From Porphyra umbilicalis (lineage: Eukaryota > Rhodophyta > Bangiophyceae > Bangiales > Bangiaceae): DNA of 64,000 bases. The position numbers and the translations under genes are program-made. The notes under the pieces are model-generated. The model worked only from the letters and a program-made list of their open reading frames with translations, had not been told where the DNA came from and ran no database searches. Numbering within the stretch: the stretch's first letter is position 1; every line of letters begins with the position of its first letter. The DNA is taken from positions 186,001-250,000 of the forward strand of contig KV918798.1 of assembly GCA_002049455.2 (NCBI GenBank), in the 5' to 3' direction. This document shows, in pieces, positions 31,730 to 42,742 of the stretch.

Positions 31730-33634
31730 ATGCCTGCTCGAGGTGGTCGGCGGGGTAGTGGGGGTCATGGTGGCGGGGAGAGCTCGAGGGGGGGGGGGGG
31801 TGTTCCAGTTGCCAACCTTTTCTCCACTGCAAGGATCTCTCCCGGCTTGGCCGACGACGGCGCACTTCTCAGGAGACCTCCCTCGCGTCCTGGTGCGTCC
31901 CGGGGCAGTCAACTTCCTACCCCGATTGTCGCTGATGCTTTACATCGGGACAGCCGCGCTCGTCAAGATGAGCAAGCGCCAGACACGTCGGGTGTGATTT
32001 CTGAAGCGCCCTCGGAGGTGGACATGCTGTCTCAAATTGATGATCGCGAGGCTCCAGTTGGCCTTTCTTCCGGTGCCTCTGTGGCATCCAGCCCTGTCTC
32101 TTCCGCCACTCCCAGCCGCGGCCAGCGTGGCGGTCGTGGTCGCGCACCGGGTCGAGCTCGCGGGCGCGGGGCATCTACCGACTCGGGCCCACGTGATGGT
32201 GCGCAACCGGGCGTGGCGCGCGGACGTGTTGCCCGACGTGGACGGGGAGGGGGTCACCAGGCAGCCCGTGGCCGCGGCCGAGCGTGTCATGTCGACAGCG
32301 GTGCGCCGGCGGCGCCGCTGAATCTTATCGCGGCGGATGAGCGCTGCTACATCGTCAAGATGTGGCACGACGAGGTCTGTTATCGAGTGGCGCAGCATGC
32401 ATCCTCCGCGCGCCCCCTCCAGCTGCACACATCACAGCTGATGAACGACCTCCTCAAGGCCTCTGGGGCCACGTTGTCGGCGCCGGTGGGGACGTCTGGG
32501 GGCCGTGCGGCGGGCCAAGCGTCGGGCGATGGCGGGGACGAGGTGCGGGGCGCTCTGTCGGAGGATTCAAGTGGTGTTGGGATGTCAGCGGCGTCTGTGG
32601 ACTCGCCGGACCACCCGGCCATGACCCTGCAAGGTCTTGGCAGGGACACTGCCGCCCTCTGCCGAGTGATCAAGGCAGCAATGGAGATGCACCGCAGTGC
32701 CCAGGCGGCCCACGAGCGGACCGGTATCTCTCCGGGTCAAGTCGACGCCGAGATTGAGGCATTGATTGTCGCAAGGGCTGCTGGGTGGAAAGTTACTATT
32801 GAACAATCCCGAGACATCCTCAAATGGGCCGACAAGGCAGCACCAATGGTTGGAAAACCACGCCGGTCTGGTTTGCGGGTAAGTGGCGAGCTTCCCCCCC
32901 CCCCGCCCCCCTCCGGGCGGCCCGGCGCGTCCTCTGGGACGCCTTTCTCCCAGGCTCCCTGCGCGCCCTCGGGCGCTGAGCACACGACAGTCGACGCCTT
33001 TGCGGAGACGTGGGACGACATGGGCGGGGGTGCCGAATTTATCGATGGTGGTCTCGGGGCCCAGAACGACTGGGAGGGGGACGACGACGCGGTCGGGAGC
33101 TCTGGCGACGGGGTGGTCAGGATGTTGGCAGGGGTCGAGGTGGGAGGGCGGGGGGCACTGCGGAGCGCGGGGGGCACTGCGGTCGGCACGGCGGCCGAGG
33201 GGAGCACGATGGTCGTCGGGGGGGGCACCCCGCAGGGCGCCCCTGTCTTCGAACCGGCTACGGCTGGCGGTAGGGCTAGCGCGCCGGCAGGTGGGCGGCG
33301 CGCGGCAGCCGCCCTTCCTACCCCGGAGGACCTCCGTGTTTTCCCCGGGGGTGCCAGTGGGCGCCACGGGCGTGATGGGCTGGCCAATGGGGGGAGCGGC
33401 GAGGCAGCCAACGGCATGGATGCCGTCATGGCGGCTGTCGCGGCGTCGATGAAGGACCAGGCCCGGCAGTTTAACGTCACGGCCGAGCTGAGGCGGCAAG
33501 AGCTGCGCAACAAGCGCATCGCCAAGTACACCAAGCTGGTGTTGGCTAACCCCGGCAACTACATGTACGCCAAGATGCTGGCCGCCGAGGCAGCCGGTGA
33601 GGATGGGGACGGGGACGAAGACGCAAGCCCCTAA
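31730..33634 (+). CDS. Transposon-borne partner protein, unknown family
   Basis: About 634 residues from the ATG at 31730; the frame is open further upstream, but that part is repeat-like. The N-terminus is a Gly/Arg-rich basic region with RGRG/GRG motifs. Next comes a more ordered segment (LNLIAADERCYIVKMWHDEV, then LQLHTSQLMNDLLKASG). A helical stretch follows (DTAALCRVIKAAMEMHRSAQ ... QVDAEIEALIVARAAGW), then long Gly-rich disorder. A conserved-looking C-terminal helix closes it (DQARQFNVTAELRRQELRNK ... LVLANPGNYMYAKMLAAEAA). It converges with the transposase, stop codons about 105 bp apart, inside the same inverted repeats. Harbinger elements typically carry a second DNA-binding protein, which suggests that role here, but I see no clear Myb/SANT motif. 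Confidence 0.75.
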   Translation: MPARGGRRGSGGHGGGESSRGGGGVPVANLFSTARISPGLADDGALLRRPPSRPGASRGSQLPTPIVADALHRDSRARQDEQAPDTSGVISEAPSEVDMLSQIDDREAPVGLSSGASVASSPVSSATPSRGQRGGRGRAPGRARGRGASTDSGPRDGAQPGVARGRVARRGRGGGHQAARGRGRACHVDSGAPAAPLNLIAADERCYIVKMWHDEVCYRVAQHASSARPLQLHTSQLMNDLLKASGATLSAPVGTSGGRAAGQASGDGGDEVRGALSEDSSGVGMSAASVDSPDHPAMTLQGLGRDTAALCRVIKAAMEMHRSAQAAHERTGISPGQVDAEIEALIVARAAGWKVTIEQSRDILKWADKAAPMVGKPRRSGLRVSGELPPPPPPSGRPGASSGTPFSQAPCAPSGAEHTTVDAFAETWDDMGGGAEFIDGGLGAQNDWEGDDDAVGSSGDGVVRMLAGVEVGGRGALRSAGGTAVGTAAEGSTMVVGGGTPQGAPVFEPATAGGRASAPAGGRRAAAALPTPEDLRVFPGGASGRHGRDGLANGGSGEAANGMDAVMAAVAASMKDQARQFNVTAELRRQELRNKRIAKYTKLVLANPGNYMYAKMLAAEAAGEDGDGDEDASP

Positions 33635-33739
33635 CTAGTTTAGTACCTTGTTAGAGAACCATCTCTCTTCATGAACACAATAGGAAGGACATCTAAGTAT
33701 TAAACAACAAACCAATGAGACATATCACCCGTGGCTACA

Positions 33740-34993
33740 TCACCCATGATAAAGGCCGTGGGCAATCATAAACTGCAACGCTTGAGTCTGCACTTGGCTC
33801 CTTGCCGCCACTGCATTTTCCGGGAGAGGTTGCTGCGACTCGTTTGCCGAGTCTGGTGTTGCAGGAGTCTCTTCAGGAGAGTTATCACCCAGACGCATGC
33901 ACACGTTGTGCAGTACGGCACAGCCCGCCACCCACTCCATCAATCTTGTGAAGTCTTTCTCCGTAGCCACCGGCGCCCGCAACTCCCTCAGGCTAGCAAA
34001 GCGACCCTTGAGGACACCGATAACCTTTTCGGCAGGGATCCGTCTCCTGGCGTGCTGGAAGTTGTAGTTTCTGTTGTGGCGGATGAAAGCGGCCGGTCCC
34101 TTGTGGGGTAGGAGCACCCACGTACTACCCAGCATGCCCTTGTCGCCCAGTAGGTATTCTCTGAGCGAAAAGTACCTGAGAGGGAACTTGTGCCAAGGTG
34201 CCGCCGCCTGCACCACCGTGTCGGGAGCCGCTCCTGTGAACCCTTGGACCAAGCTAATAATGCGCAAGTCCCAGTCACAAACAACCAGAACATTGACGCT
34301 ATAGCGCCGATGGCGGTCGAAATAACACCAGGGGTCCACGCTCGGGGCGTAGGCAAACGGGATCGTCGTCCCGTCCACAGCTCCGATGCAACCACAAAAC
34401 CCATACCTCTCCGCCGACGCCCTCCCAGACGACTCGCGCTCGGCGGCGGTTGGCCAGCGGATCTCATCAGCCTCCCATCGCAGTACGGCCGACAAAACCC
34501 GCCGAGTGGCGTTAACCACAGTGCCCGGGGAGACCCCAAAGCGCTGGGCTATAAGGATAACGGACGCACCATTGCCGTAATGACCCAATCGGTACAGTGC
34601 AATTGAGAGCTGTACGGCGACAGACAGTTGAGGGCGCCCGGACTCCGAATAAAAGAGGTCCCTCGCCGTCAAATCCAAACGCGCCCGGAGATAGTCAAAT
34701 GTGCTCTTCTCGACTCGCAGGAACGCACGGAAGTGCAACGGTGGCAAATCATGCAGGACCCTGTCCCTCCAGTCCGTAGACTTGGGGATGCGTCTACGAC
34801 GGGAAATCATGTACCGAGACGCCAATAGGCGCACAAGGCACAAACGGGTGTGACCTGCCACGAGAATCATGCCGAGCTCGGCAATCTCATTCCGTGGCAG
34901 GACTACGCCCGACCTCTGAACAGCAATAACCAGCATCGCCTTACGCAATTGCGTACGCAGGCGGATGATCTCCCGCTGCCGCCGGGACAGCAT
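33740..34993 (-). CDS. PIF/Harbinger transposase (DDE_Tnp_4), intact
   Basis: About 417 residues from the ATG at 34993. The DDE triad is complete: D207 in GAVDGTTIPF, D258 in FTGAAPDTVV and E322 in IPAEKVIGVLKGRF. A helix-turn-helix-like stretch precedes it (FGVSPGTVVNATRRVL, about 152-167). Other family signatures are YSVNVLVVCDWDLRI, YLLGDKGM and FNYNFQHARRR-like HNRNYNFQHARRR. C-terminal CAVLHNVCMRLGD matches the usual end of the nuclease domain. There is no internal stop, so the element could be autonomous. The partner gene on the opposite strand ends about 105 bp beyond its stop. Confidence 0.95.
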   Translation of the reverse strand: MLSRRQREIIRLRTQLRKAMLVIAVQRSGVVLPRNEIAELGMILVAGHTRLCLVRLLASRYMISRRRRIPKSTDWRDRVLHDLPPLHFRAFLRVEKSTFDYLRARLDLTARDLFYSESGRPQLSVAVQLSIALYRLGHYGNGASVILIAQRFGVSPGTVVNATRRVLSAVLRWEADEIRWPTAAERESSGRASAERYGFCGCIGAVDGTTIPFAYAPSVDPWCYFDRHRRYSVNVLVVCDWDLRIISLVQGFTGAAPDTVVQAAAPWHKFPLRYFSLREYLLGDKGMLGSTWVLLPHKGPAAFIRHNRNYNFQHARRRIPAEKVIGVLKGRFASLRELRAPVATEKDFTRLMEWVAGCAVLHNVCMRLGDNSPEETPATPDSANESQQPLPENAVAARSQVQTQALQFMIAHGLYHG

Positions 34994-35639
34994 GGTGGGA
35001 GTGCGCACAGAGCAGCTCTGTACGAGCGTGCCACACGGCTTGGGTGTTGCGGTGGTGCGGGGGTGCGGCGGTTGGTATACGAAGTGAGTCGCTCACGGGT
35101 GCTCGGATCACGACGAAGGTGCGCGCCGCCAAAAGGGTGACTCGAACGGGCACGGCCGGCACGCACGACGCACCGCCCGCTAACGGGCACCTCCCTCGGC
35201 GCGCTGGAACGCCACTGTCACCCGGGTCGTGGTGATGGCGCCAATGGGTCGTGGCCAGGGCAGACGCGGGTTGCGGCGAGGCCACGAGCAATATCATCAC
35301 GTGACCAACACACCGCAGTCTCTGAGCTCTTTTTGTTGGAGGCAGCGCGCGCGCGGGCAGCGCGAGCAGGCGCGTTCTCGCCGCTTGGACGACCCTCCTT
35401 TCGTTGTTTTTGAACGACCCCCCCCCGGCACAACGACCCCAAGGTTAGAAGAAGACCCGAGCCAAGAGCATTGGACGGACTGACTCACAAAAAGGAATGA
35501 TCTAATTGGGATTAGATCAACTATAATATAATTGATGCTGCATTTAGGAACCATTACCTCAGGTCCCCTTTACGACCCCATGGCAGCCACCATTTCGACC
35601 CCACGTCACACCTATTGAAGCGGCCTACTGGGTCGCCAA

Positions 35640-36930
35640 CAGCGTCGACGGCGGCGGCCGCGTCGACGCCGCGGGCGCCGACTCCGCCGTGGCTCCGGCG
35701 CGCGCGGGCAGACCGGGCACCGGCATGTACCGATGGGGGTTGGTGGGGGGGTTGACGAGGTGGCGCCGCTGGCGGCCACGATAGGCGCTGACGTGGCGGC
35801 GATGGCGGTGGTGGGGGGGGGGGGGGGGGGGCGGGAGACGACATGCCGGACGCACCCGACGCACAAGCCGACGCGGCGGCGAGGCGGGTCGGTGCCCTGC
35901 AAGGGGTCTGCCGCGGCCACCTCGAGGGGCTGTGGCGCGTGCTTATGTCTCGCCTTGGGAGGCAGGGGCGGCACGAGGACGACGGCGGTGGGTCGAGGGT
36001 TCGGGGGGCGGGGCACACCCCACGAAGTACCGAAAGCGGTGGGGGGGGGGGCACCCCGCCGGCGCCATCGTTGCCGACGCGGCGGTCGGGCGCGGCAGCG
36101 CGTGCCGCCCGCTCGAGCACCCATGACGACCTCTACACCTTGGCGGCGGGGGGGGCGGCCGCTGCCGCCGCCGTCGACGCTGACGCGGCGGCCGGCCGGT
36201 CGGCCGGCAGCGGCGGCAGCCGCCGCACTGCGGCGGGGGCGGCGGTAGCCTCGCCGCCTGTGTCGGCTGTGGCGGCAAAGGCCACGGAAACGGCACCTCC
36301 ACCCGCCCCGCCCCCCGCCGTCACGAACGCTGACAACCACGCCGACGGGCGGCTGCCCTTGCTCACCGCCGGCTGGGATTTGGCGCCGCGGCGCGGCGCG
36401 GCGCTCGCCACCCAGGCCCAGCCGCACCTGCATGTTGCCGCCGTCGCCGGCGCGCTCGACGCGGTGGCGGAGACGCGGCGCTCGCGGCTCTGCTGCCAGC
36501 GGCAGCGTCGGCAGCGCCGGCGACAATCGCCGCCGAGGCCAAACGGGGCGCCTTCAGGCGACAAAGCCACGCCAATCCCCACCGAGTCCGCCACAGGCGC
36601 CCACAAACGTCCCCCCCCCGGAAGCCCCTCCACCGCCGCCGCCGCCGCGGCCAGGTACGACCGGGCAGCCTCCAGACGATAACCCCTCCCCTGCCCATCC
36701 CCCCGCCGCCACCGCCGCCACCGCCGCCGAGTCCGCCCGCTTCGCCCGTGCGTGTCGCCGTCACTCCCCCCCACCCCGCTGCCGCCGCCGTGACCGCCCG
36801 GGGCGACTGCCGTTAACGACTCCCCCCGACCCCGCGACCGCCGCCGACGCCGCCGCCAAGTCCTCCGGCACCGCCCGCACACGGGACCACCTTTCCCTGC
36901 TGCGGCTTCAGAGTCGGACGGCGGCGCGCC
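35640..36930. other. GC-rich low-complexity region inside Harbinger 1
   Basis: Composed of g/c runs and gcggcg-type trinucleotides. Many frames are open on both strands with Ala/Arg/Gly/Pro-rich translations but no domain. I support no gene. Confidence 0.6.
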
Positions 36931-36949
36931 GCCGCCGCCCCTCCCCGCC

Positions 36950-37160
36950 CGCCGCGGCCGCCGCCGCCGCCACGGCCGCCGCCGCCGCCACGGCCGCCGC
37001 CGCCGCCACGGCCGCCGCCGCCGCCACGGCCGCCGCCGCCGCCACGGCCGCCGCCGCCGCCACGGCCGCCGCCGCCGCCACGGCCGCCGCCGCCGCCACG
37101 GCCGCCGCCGCCGCCACGGCCGCCGCCGCCGCCACGGCCGCCGCCGCCGCCACGGCCGCC
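36950..37160. repeat. 15-bp tandem repeat (gccgccgccgccacg)n
   Basis: About 14 almost perfect copies. All frames stay open because the unit has no stop on either strand, giving poly-Ala/Thr, Pro/Arg or Gly/Arg peptides. Confidence 0.9.
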
Positions 37161-38536
37161 CGGGGAGCCCCTCCACACGAAACAACCTTTCCTCGCCGCC
37201 GCAGCCGCCGCCGAGTGAGGCCGCAATGCCGGCCAGCGCCGCCCACTGGCTAACGGGGTTTGAGGCCACCCTGGGGGCGGCGCGCGCGCGCTGCCATGGT
37301 GGGGCTCTGTGCGCCCGTTTGTTGGCGGGATCCACAGTCAGTCCACTGCTGTTTGCCTCCCGCGAGAATTGTGAACAAGCTTTGTGACGGGATATATGAT
37401 TGGCTGACGCATCCTAACCCCACCCTGCTCCCCATACTATAGAGTGCGGCTTTCATGCCAACGTGGCGCATCCAGACACCCCCTCCTTTACAGCGTCTCA
37501 TCATGCCTCCACCAATCGGATTCATGCCTCCATCCTAACCCCACCTTCCGTACAGGACCCCCCCAGAAGAAACCCAGGTGGGCTGGATCCAGTCACTGCT
37601 GTACCCTTCATCGACGGTGATTGGTCAACAGATTGTCAGTGACACGTCTCGATGTCAATGAACAAAGGCGATCTACTGTACTGGTCACAGGGCTCACGTG
37701 TTCGGACGGCCTGTGTTTTTTTCTTTTATTGCGGCATTGTGTCTCTCCTATAGGCCCGATAACGGGCGGATCGGTGCCCAACACCTGATCTGTAAGCACC
37801 CGTTTCTGACCCCGTCAGGGCACATTTCCTTGGGTGGATCATCATCTTTGGGCCTCCTCCCCAACCTCATCCGACTGCTTGAGGCCATCCAGCCTGCAGG
37901 GTTGCGCCCACCGTAGCGCGTGGTGACCTTCCTGCTACAAAAAAAACAACTACAAGGTGGCAGGCGGCTCGCTGCGCTTGTAAACGGTATCTTGAGTGGA
38001 TGCTTTACTCCCAGTAGTCCGTCTACCGGCCCCACACCGCCCGCCTCCCCCCCCCCTCCACCGCCCATCGACAAAAAGCTGGTGTCTTCCTTTTTTTGGG
38101 GGCCACTGAGGGTGCACAGAAACCCTCCACTGTCAAAGAAGACCTCTCCTGGACAAAGGCACAATTCGCCAGGCTCCAGGGACTCGATATCGACTCCAGT
38201 TGCCACTCCCCTGGTGGGATTGCCACCCGATGATGCACAGTGAAGGACGTGCAGTTTCTTGGTCCTTCAGGCAAATCATCTCGTACCTTCACACAGGATC
38301 GGAATGTGCCCCTGCTTGGCCTACAGTATGCTCAGCCCTAGATGCCAGGCCTGCTTCACTCAGTCGTCTGGACGGCGCAGACTCTAGCTTTCTGCCCCTT
38401 CTTTCCGTTGACTTGGTCACAAGCAGGCAGAAAGGTGGCTCAGGGAGCAGCAATCGGCTGCTTACAGCCAGATCAGTCTTTCGGCACCCGGTCAGTCATT
38501 GGGCGGTAGAGGCCGATTTGGAACTCTTTTGCAACA

Positions 38537-38568
38537 GTTGGAGTGCGGGATTTTTGGGAGAACGGCTG
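38537..38568. repeat. Right terminus of a TA-family element
   Basis: ggagtgcgggatttttgggagaacggctg, followed by TA (38569-38570), is the inverse of the CAGYCGTTC-CA5-7-CACTC terminus seen at 856 and 4750. The matching left end was not found upstream, and 37560-38530 shows nothing else I recognise. Confidence 0.55.
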
Positions 38569-38599
38569 TATCTCCCACTGTGCAGCTTCGCTTCCCAAC

Positions 38600-39450
38600 C
38601 CTACCATGATGCGCCACGGGGCAACTGGTCCCTCCATCGGGGTCCTCTCCTCTTCCCTCCATGGCTGCCGCGTTGGTACGCTCCTCCGGTGGGCGAGTGC
38701 ATCTGCCATCACCATCCTGATCGCCACTACTGCCGCCATGGTGGCGGCCGCGTCCGGTGGGCAAGTCTCTGCTCTCCTTGCTGCGACCGGCGATGCGTCG
38801 ACGCCAGATGTGGGCATTGCAACCAGCAGCAGTGGCTTCCGCGGCTCTGTCCGTGATCGCCTTGATTCGGAAGCCGCCGCCCTGGCTATGCTCGCGGCTC
38901 CGTCGTCAGCGGCTGATGACGTCTCGGACGAGGAAGGGTCAACGCTTCCGGTCGTCTCACGCGCTTTCCGTGTCGGCCCCACACTCCACGTGAACGGCTT
39001 TGACAAGGCCGCCGGGGGAGGTCCCTTATGCACTTCGTTCACAATCACGAAGGTGGAGCATCGCCAAAGGAGCAGGTTATCCTTATCTACCCCGCTGGCG
39101 TGTGGGTGAACGGGCGGGCGTGTCGGGGGGCGACCTCCAAGTCACGACTGCAGCTGCAATACGGGGATGCGGCGCTGGCCAGGTTCTACGCAGGAGAACT
39201 GTCGATGCTGGACCACACCATGACAGCTGGCGAGGTTTTTGACGGGCCCATCTTGTGTGGGATAAAGGGGGGCAAGGATATCGGGTTCTCCGGGGGGCGT
39301 GCCTACGTTGTGACCCGGGACTTTGGGGTGTCCTTGTTTTCGACCTTGAAGTACGAGTCATGCTGCGCATGTGTGCCCTCGATATTTCCCATTTTTGGCC
39401 CATCGAGGCTCTCTCGGAGCCAGTGCCGCCATGCTCACCGCCTGTAGAGG
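38600..39450 (+). pseudogene. Possible decayed hypothetical gene
   Basis: From about 38600 one frame reads like real protein: a hydrophobic stretch (SAITILIATTAAMVAAASGG), an acidic region (AADDVSDEEGS) and SRAFRVGPTLHVNGFDKA. The sense then moves to another frame at about 39028: PKEQVILIYPAGVWVNGRA, LQYGDAALARFYAGELSML, TAGEVFDGPILCGIKGGK and FSGGRAYVVTRDFGVS. No splice pair is obvious, so this is either a frameshifted pseudogene or a gene with an unrecognised intron. The ARFYAGE segment is shared with the foldback frame 9041-9664. No family is known to me. The following 39450-40876 is GC-rich with only compositional frames. Confidence 0.35.
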
Positions 39451-40876
39451 CAATTCGGCAAGGTCCATCAAGGACTCGGGCTCCACACCGCACGTTGTCC
39501 TTGCCACCTCCGCGGTCGACCCCGTCTTTGTCCTCGGTGGCGCTGCCTGCCCACAGATCGGCGATGGCGCATCGGACCTGGACGGTCGATGCTTAGTCTT
39601 GACCACCGGCGGCGGGCGCGTCCAGTTGGGCGGGTGCGGGTGCGCTTGGTGTCGCGCGGGGGGGGCCCACGGGCACGCACGACGATGCGTCGGGCCTCGT
39701 GAGGTTTGGTCATTCTGGATCCAGGAGCAGGAGGGTCCCCCCCAGACTACTTTGGCTGCAATTTGCACCTGCCATCCACGTGCAGGCAGCACAGGCCCCG
39801 CCGCGGAGGCCGCCCCACCAGTGCCACTGGTAGGCAACGTACGGGCACGACAGAGTCGCTGTGCGCGGACGCCGTCCGACCCGGTGGCTGTGGCGACGAC
39901 CACCCCCCCACCCTCCGCCATCCCACGGCGCGCCTCCCCCACCCCCTCGACGCGCGGCCGTCTGTTTCCTGGGGCTGTTCTGTAGGCAGTCTACCCGGCG
40001 CTGTGCGCTCTCCTGTTGCGGGCTGTTGACTTGGCAGCCGTGTCTGGTCGGTGGCGGCCCCACCGCGGACGCGGCCGTACTCGTCGGCGCGCCCGTGAAG
40101 GGACCACCGTCGCTACAACGTCCCGGCTTCTTCCGTGGGGCGTTTTACCATTTTCTTATCCGCCGCGGTACCGCTCTCTTTTTCCGCAGCTGCGTGAGTT
40201 TTTTTCTCTTGGGGCGGCCGACCCGAGCCGCCCGCCGTCGCTGCGGCGGGGCCGAGCGCACCCGCGCCGGCGCGTCGCCGCACATACAGGCAGCGTCGTC
40301 GGCGGCGGCATGCGCGTGTCTACCACCCTCATCCACCGCCATTGGCTCTGCCGCCAGACGATTGTCGCCCGCGTCGGGTGCCGCCCGGTGCCACGCGTGG
40401 CGTTGTAAGCGGCGGGGCGGCGGGTCGGGTGGTTGGCCCCCATTGGGCGCGTGGCGCAGCGCGCCGTGTGGGGTGGCGTGGCGCGGTGTGTTGCGGCGAG
40501 CCGCGGGTGGGAGGTCGCGGTGCGTGCGCGGCCGGGGGCGCCCCCTGCCGGCGGGTGCGGGGCCTGCATGCGGCACCTGCCCCGGGGGGCGTGGCCGGCG
40601 GGCTGCTGGCATTGTCAATCATCCGCGAGGGTGCTCGTCGGGCGGGCGTCTGGGTGGGGGCTTTGAGGTGCGACTACGGGGCGCCCCGGCTCGTTGCACG
40701 GCTCCCCACGCAAGTCCCCATCCGCCCTGTGACGCTGCCGTTGTCGTCGTGGCTATCGACGCCAGTGGCGTTGCGGCCGCGTGACGCTTGCGGCAGCCGT
40801 TCCCCATTCCCTCGGCTGTGCGCTATCCACCTCCCGGCCTCGTCCTTGTCCCCATCACCCCCCTTTTTTCGCCACC

Positions 40877-42742
40877 ATGGGCCTCTCTCGGGGCTACGTG
40901 GTGGCCATCCTCACCCTCCTATCCATCGTCAACTATGCGGACCGGTGGTCGGTGGCCGGGGTGCTCAATGAGCTCCAACGCCCCCCCTCGTCGGGCGGCT
41001 TTGGCTTGTCCGACTTGCAGGGCGGCCTGCTCACATCTGCCTTTGTGCTCAGCTACATGATGTTTTCGCCCGTGTGCGGCTTCCTCGGCGACCGCCACTC
41101 GCGGCGGGAGATTATCTTTGTCGGCATTGCGGTGTGGTCGGGCGCGACGCTCTCCTCCTCGTTTGCAACTGAGTACTGGCAGTTCCTTGCCTTCCGCGCG
41201 GTCGTTGGTATTGGCGAGGCGTCGTACGCGACGATTGCGCCGACGCTCGTTGCGGACCTCTACTCGCTCGAAGAGCGGACACTCGCGCTCGGCTACTACA
41301 CCTCGTCCATCCCCATTGGCTCCGCTCTCGGGTACATTGTGGGCGGGGTGACGTCGCGCGTGGCGGGGTGGCGGTGGGCGTTTCGCATCACCCCCGTTGC
41401 GGGCTTTCTCCTCGCCGGCGCCCTGTACCTGTTTGTCGCTGAGCCTCCGCGGGGCACCTCAGACGTGGTGCCCCAAGCGCGGGTCTCGCCCTCCCCCGGC
41501 GGCAGTGGCGGCACCAGCTCCGCCCCCGCCCCGCCCATACCCGTCAAGGCGCATGGGGTGTGGGGTTTTTGGACGGACGTCAAGCTCATCCTCCGCTCCC
41601 GCGCGTTTGTGTGGAGCACCCTCGGCAACTCGACGATGGCGTTTGTGTCTGGGGCGCTGGCCCAGTGGGCGCCTGCCTACCTCCAGCGCGTCAACTGCGC
41701 GGACGTGACCGGCTCGGCGCTGACCGACTGCGAGTCGCAGATCAACTTTATCTTTGGCGGCATGGCCGTCGTCACGGGCACCGTCGGCACGCTGCTCGGT
41801 GCGGCGCTGTCCAAGTGGTACGGCCGCCGCAACGTCAATGCGGACGCCATCGTGTCGGGGTTGGGGCTGATTGCATCGACGCCGGCGGTGTTCCTCGCCC
41901 TCCACACGGCGCCGCTGCACGCCAATATGGCCTGGGCGTGCATCTTCGTCGCCGAGCTGACAGTCTCCCTAACGTGGGCGCCGACCAACGCCATCCTCCT
42001 GTCGGTCGTTGCACCGCACCAGCGGTCGACCGCGTCGGGGCTGTCGATGCTCGCCACCCACGCCATGGGCGACAGCGTGTCGCCCATTGCCGTTGGGTAC
42101 GTGGCCGACAAGCTCCACGACGGCGGCCGCGGGCTGTCCCGCGCCATGGCCCTGCAGCACGCCCTCTACTTGGTCGTCTTTTGGTGCTTTGCGGGCGGCC
42201 TCTTCTTCTTCATCACCGCCAACCACCTGCAGGGCGACCGGCTGACGGCGCTCGCGGGCGGCTATGGCCCGCTCGACGTGGAGGGTGACAGCGGAGGCGG
42301 CGGCGGTGGCGGCGACGGCGATGACGGGCGGCGGCGGGCTGGGGGGGGGGGCGGCTCTCCCGGGCGGGAGCGCTCCCCACGGGCACTCTTGGAAATGGGC
42401 CCCCGCGGTGGCGGCAGCCTGCGCAACGACGGGCGGTTGCTTGGGGAGTTGGACGACGAGCAGTCGCTGTCACTCACCGCCCCAGGCGCCATCGGCCGCA
42501 CCCCCGACGGGCGGCCTCGGGGCGGCGGCGGCGGGCCGGGGGGGGGAGGCGGCGCGGAGTATGGGCGCTACGAGCCGGTCGAGCTGGCCGACGTCGGCGG
42601 GGGGAGGAGTTGGGCGTACGACCGGACCGGCATCCCAGCGTCGCCAGGGGGGGCCAGCTGCAGCGGCCGCCTCACGCCCCTCTCACCGAGGGGGGGCGGC
42701 AGCAGGGGGGTCGGCGCCGCGCCAGGAGGGGTCTTGTTATAG
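40877..42742 (+). CDS. Spinster-like MFS transporter
   Basis: 621 residues, one exon. The ATG at 40877 sits in gccaccATGG, an ideal initiation context, and leads straight into membrane segment 1 (YVVAILTLLSIVNYADR). NYADR near the end of helix 1 is the Spinster/SPNS version of that site. The helix 2-3 loop has the MFS motif A (GFLGDRHSRRE). About twelve hydrophobic segments follow, with a Pro/Ser-rich central loop (about 200-225) and WAPTNAILLSVVAPHQRSTASGLS in the second half. After the last helix (about residue 450) comes a ~165-residue Gly/Arg-rich cytosolic tail. SPNS proteins move sphingolipid- or lysophospholipid-like solutes with protons; the substrate here is unknown. It converges with RPA49, 384 bp apart. 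Confidence 0.94.
   Translation: MGLSRGYVVAILTLLSIVNYADRWSVAGVLNELQRPPSSGGFGLSDLQGGLLTSAFVLSYMMFSPVCGFLGDRHSRREIIFVGIAVWSGATLSSSFATEYWQFLAFRAVVGIGEASYATIAPTLVADLYSLEERTLALGYYTSSIPIGSALGYIVGGVTSRVAGWRWAFRITPVAGFLLAGALYLFVAEPPRGTSDVVPQARVSPSPGGSGGTSSAPAPPIPVKAHGVWGFWTDVKLILRSRAFVWSTLGNSTMAFVSGALAQWAPAYLQRVNCADVTGSALTDCESQINFIFGGMAVVTGTVGTLLGAALSKWYGRRNVNADAIVSGLGLIASTPAVFLALHTAPLHANMAWACIFVAELTVSLTWAPTNAILLSVVAPHQRSTASGLSMLATHAMGDSVSPIAVGYVADKLHDGGRGLSRAMALQHALYLVVFWCFAGGLFFFITANHLQGDRLTALAGGYGPLDVEGDSGGGGGGGDGDDGRRRAGGGGGSPGRERSPRALLEMGPRGGGSLRNDGRLLGELDDEQSLSLTAPGAIGRTPDGRPRGGGGGPGGGGGAEYGRYEPVELADVGGGRSWAYDRTGIPASPGGASCSGRLTPLSPRGGGSRGVGAAPGGVLL

Larger units (their letters stand above)
29988..37555. 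mobile_element. Harbinger-type transposon 1 (about 7.6 kb, two genes)
   Basis: gtacggaaggtggggttagg at about 29988 is matched in inverse orientation near 37535-37555. A second shared block (gtatggg-agca-ggtggggttagg) lies about 110-130 bp further in on both sides (about 30090-30116 and 37413-37437). So the ends are inverted repeats of roughly 150 bp with a diverged middle. Inside are an intact Harbinger-type transposase and a convergent partner gene. Exact tips and target duplication could not be fixed. 30120-31729 and 35010-35560 hold no other supported gene. Confidence 0.65.

Noticed and set aside
36133..37335. 400-codon minus frame through the 15-bp repeat
   Set aside because: Arg/Gly/Trp repeats arise from the tandem unit; five other frames are equally open.
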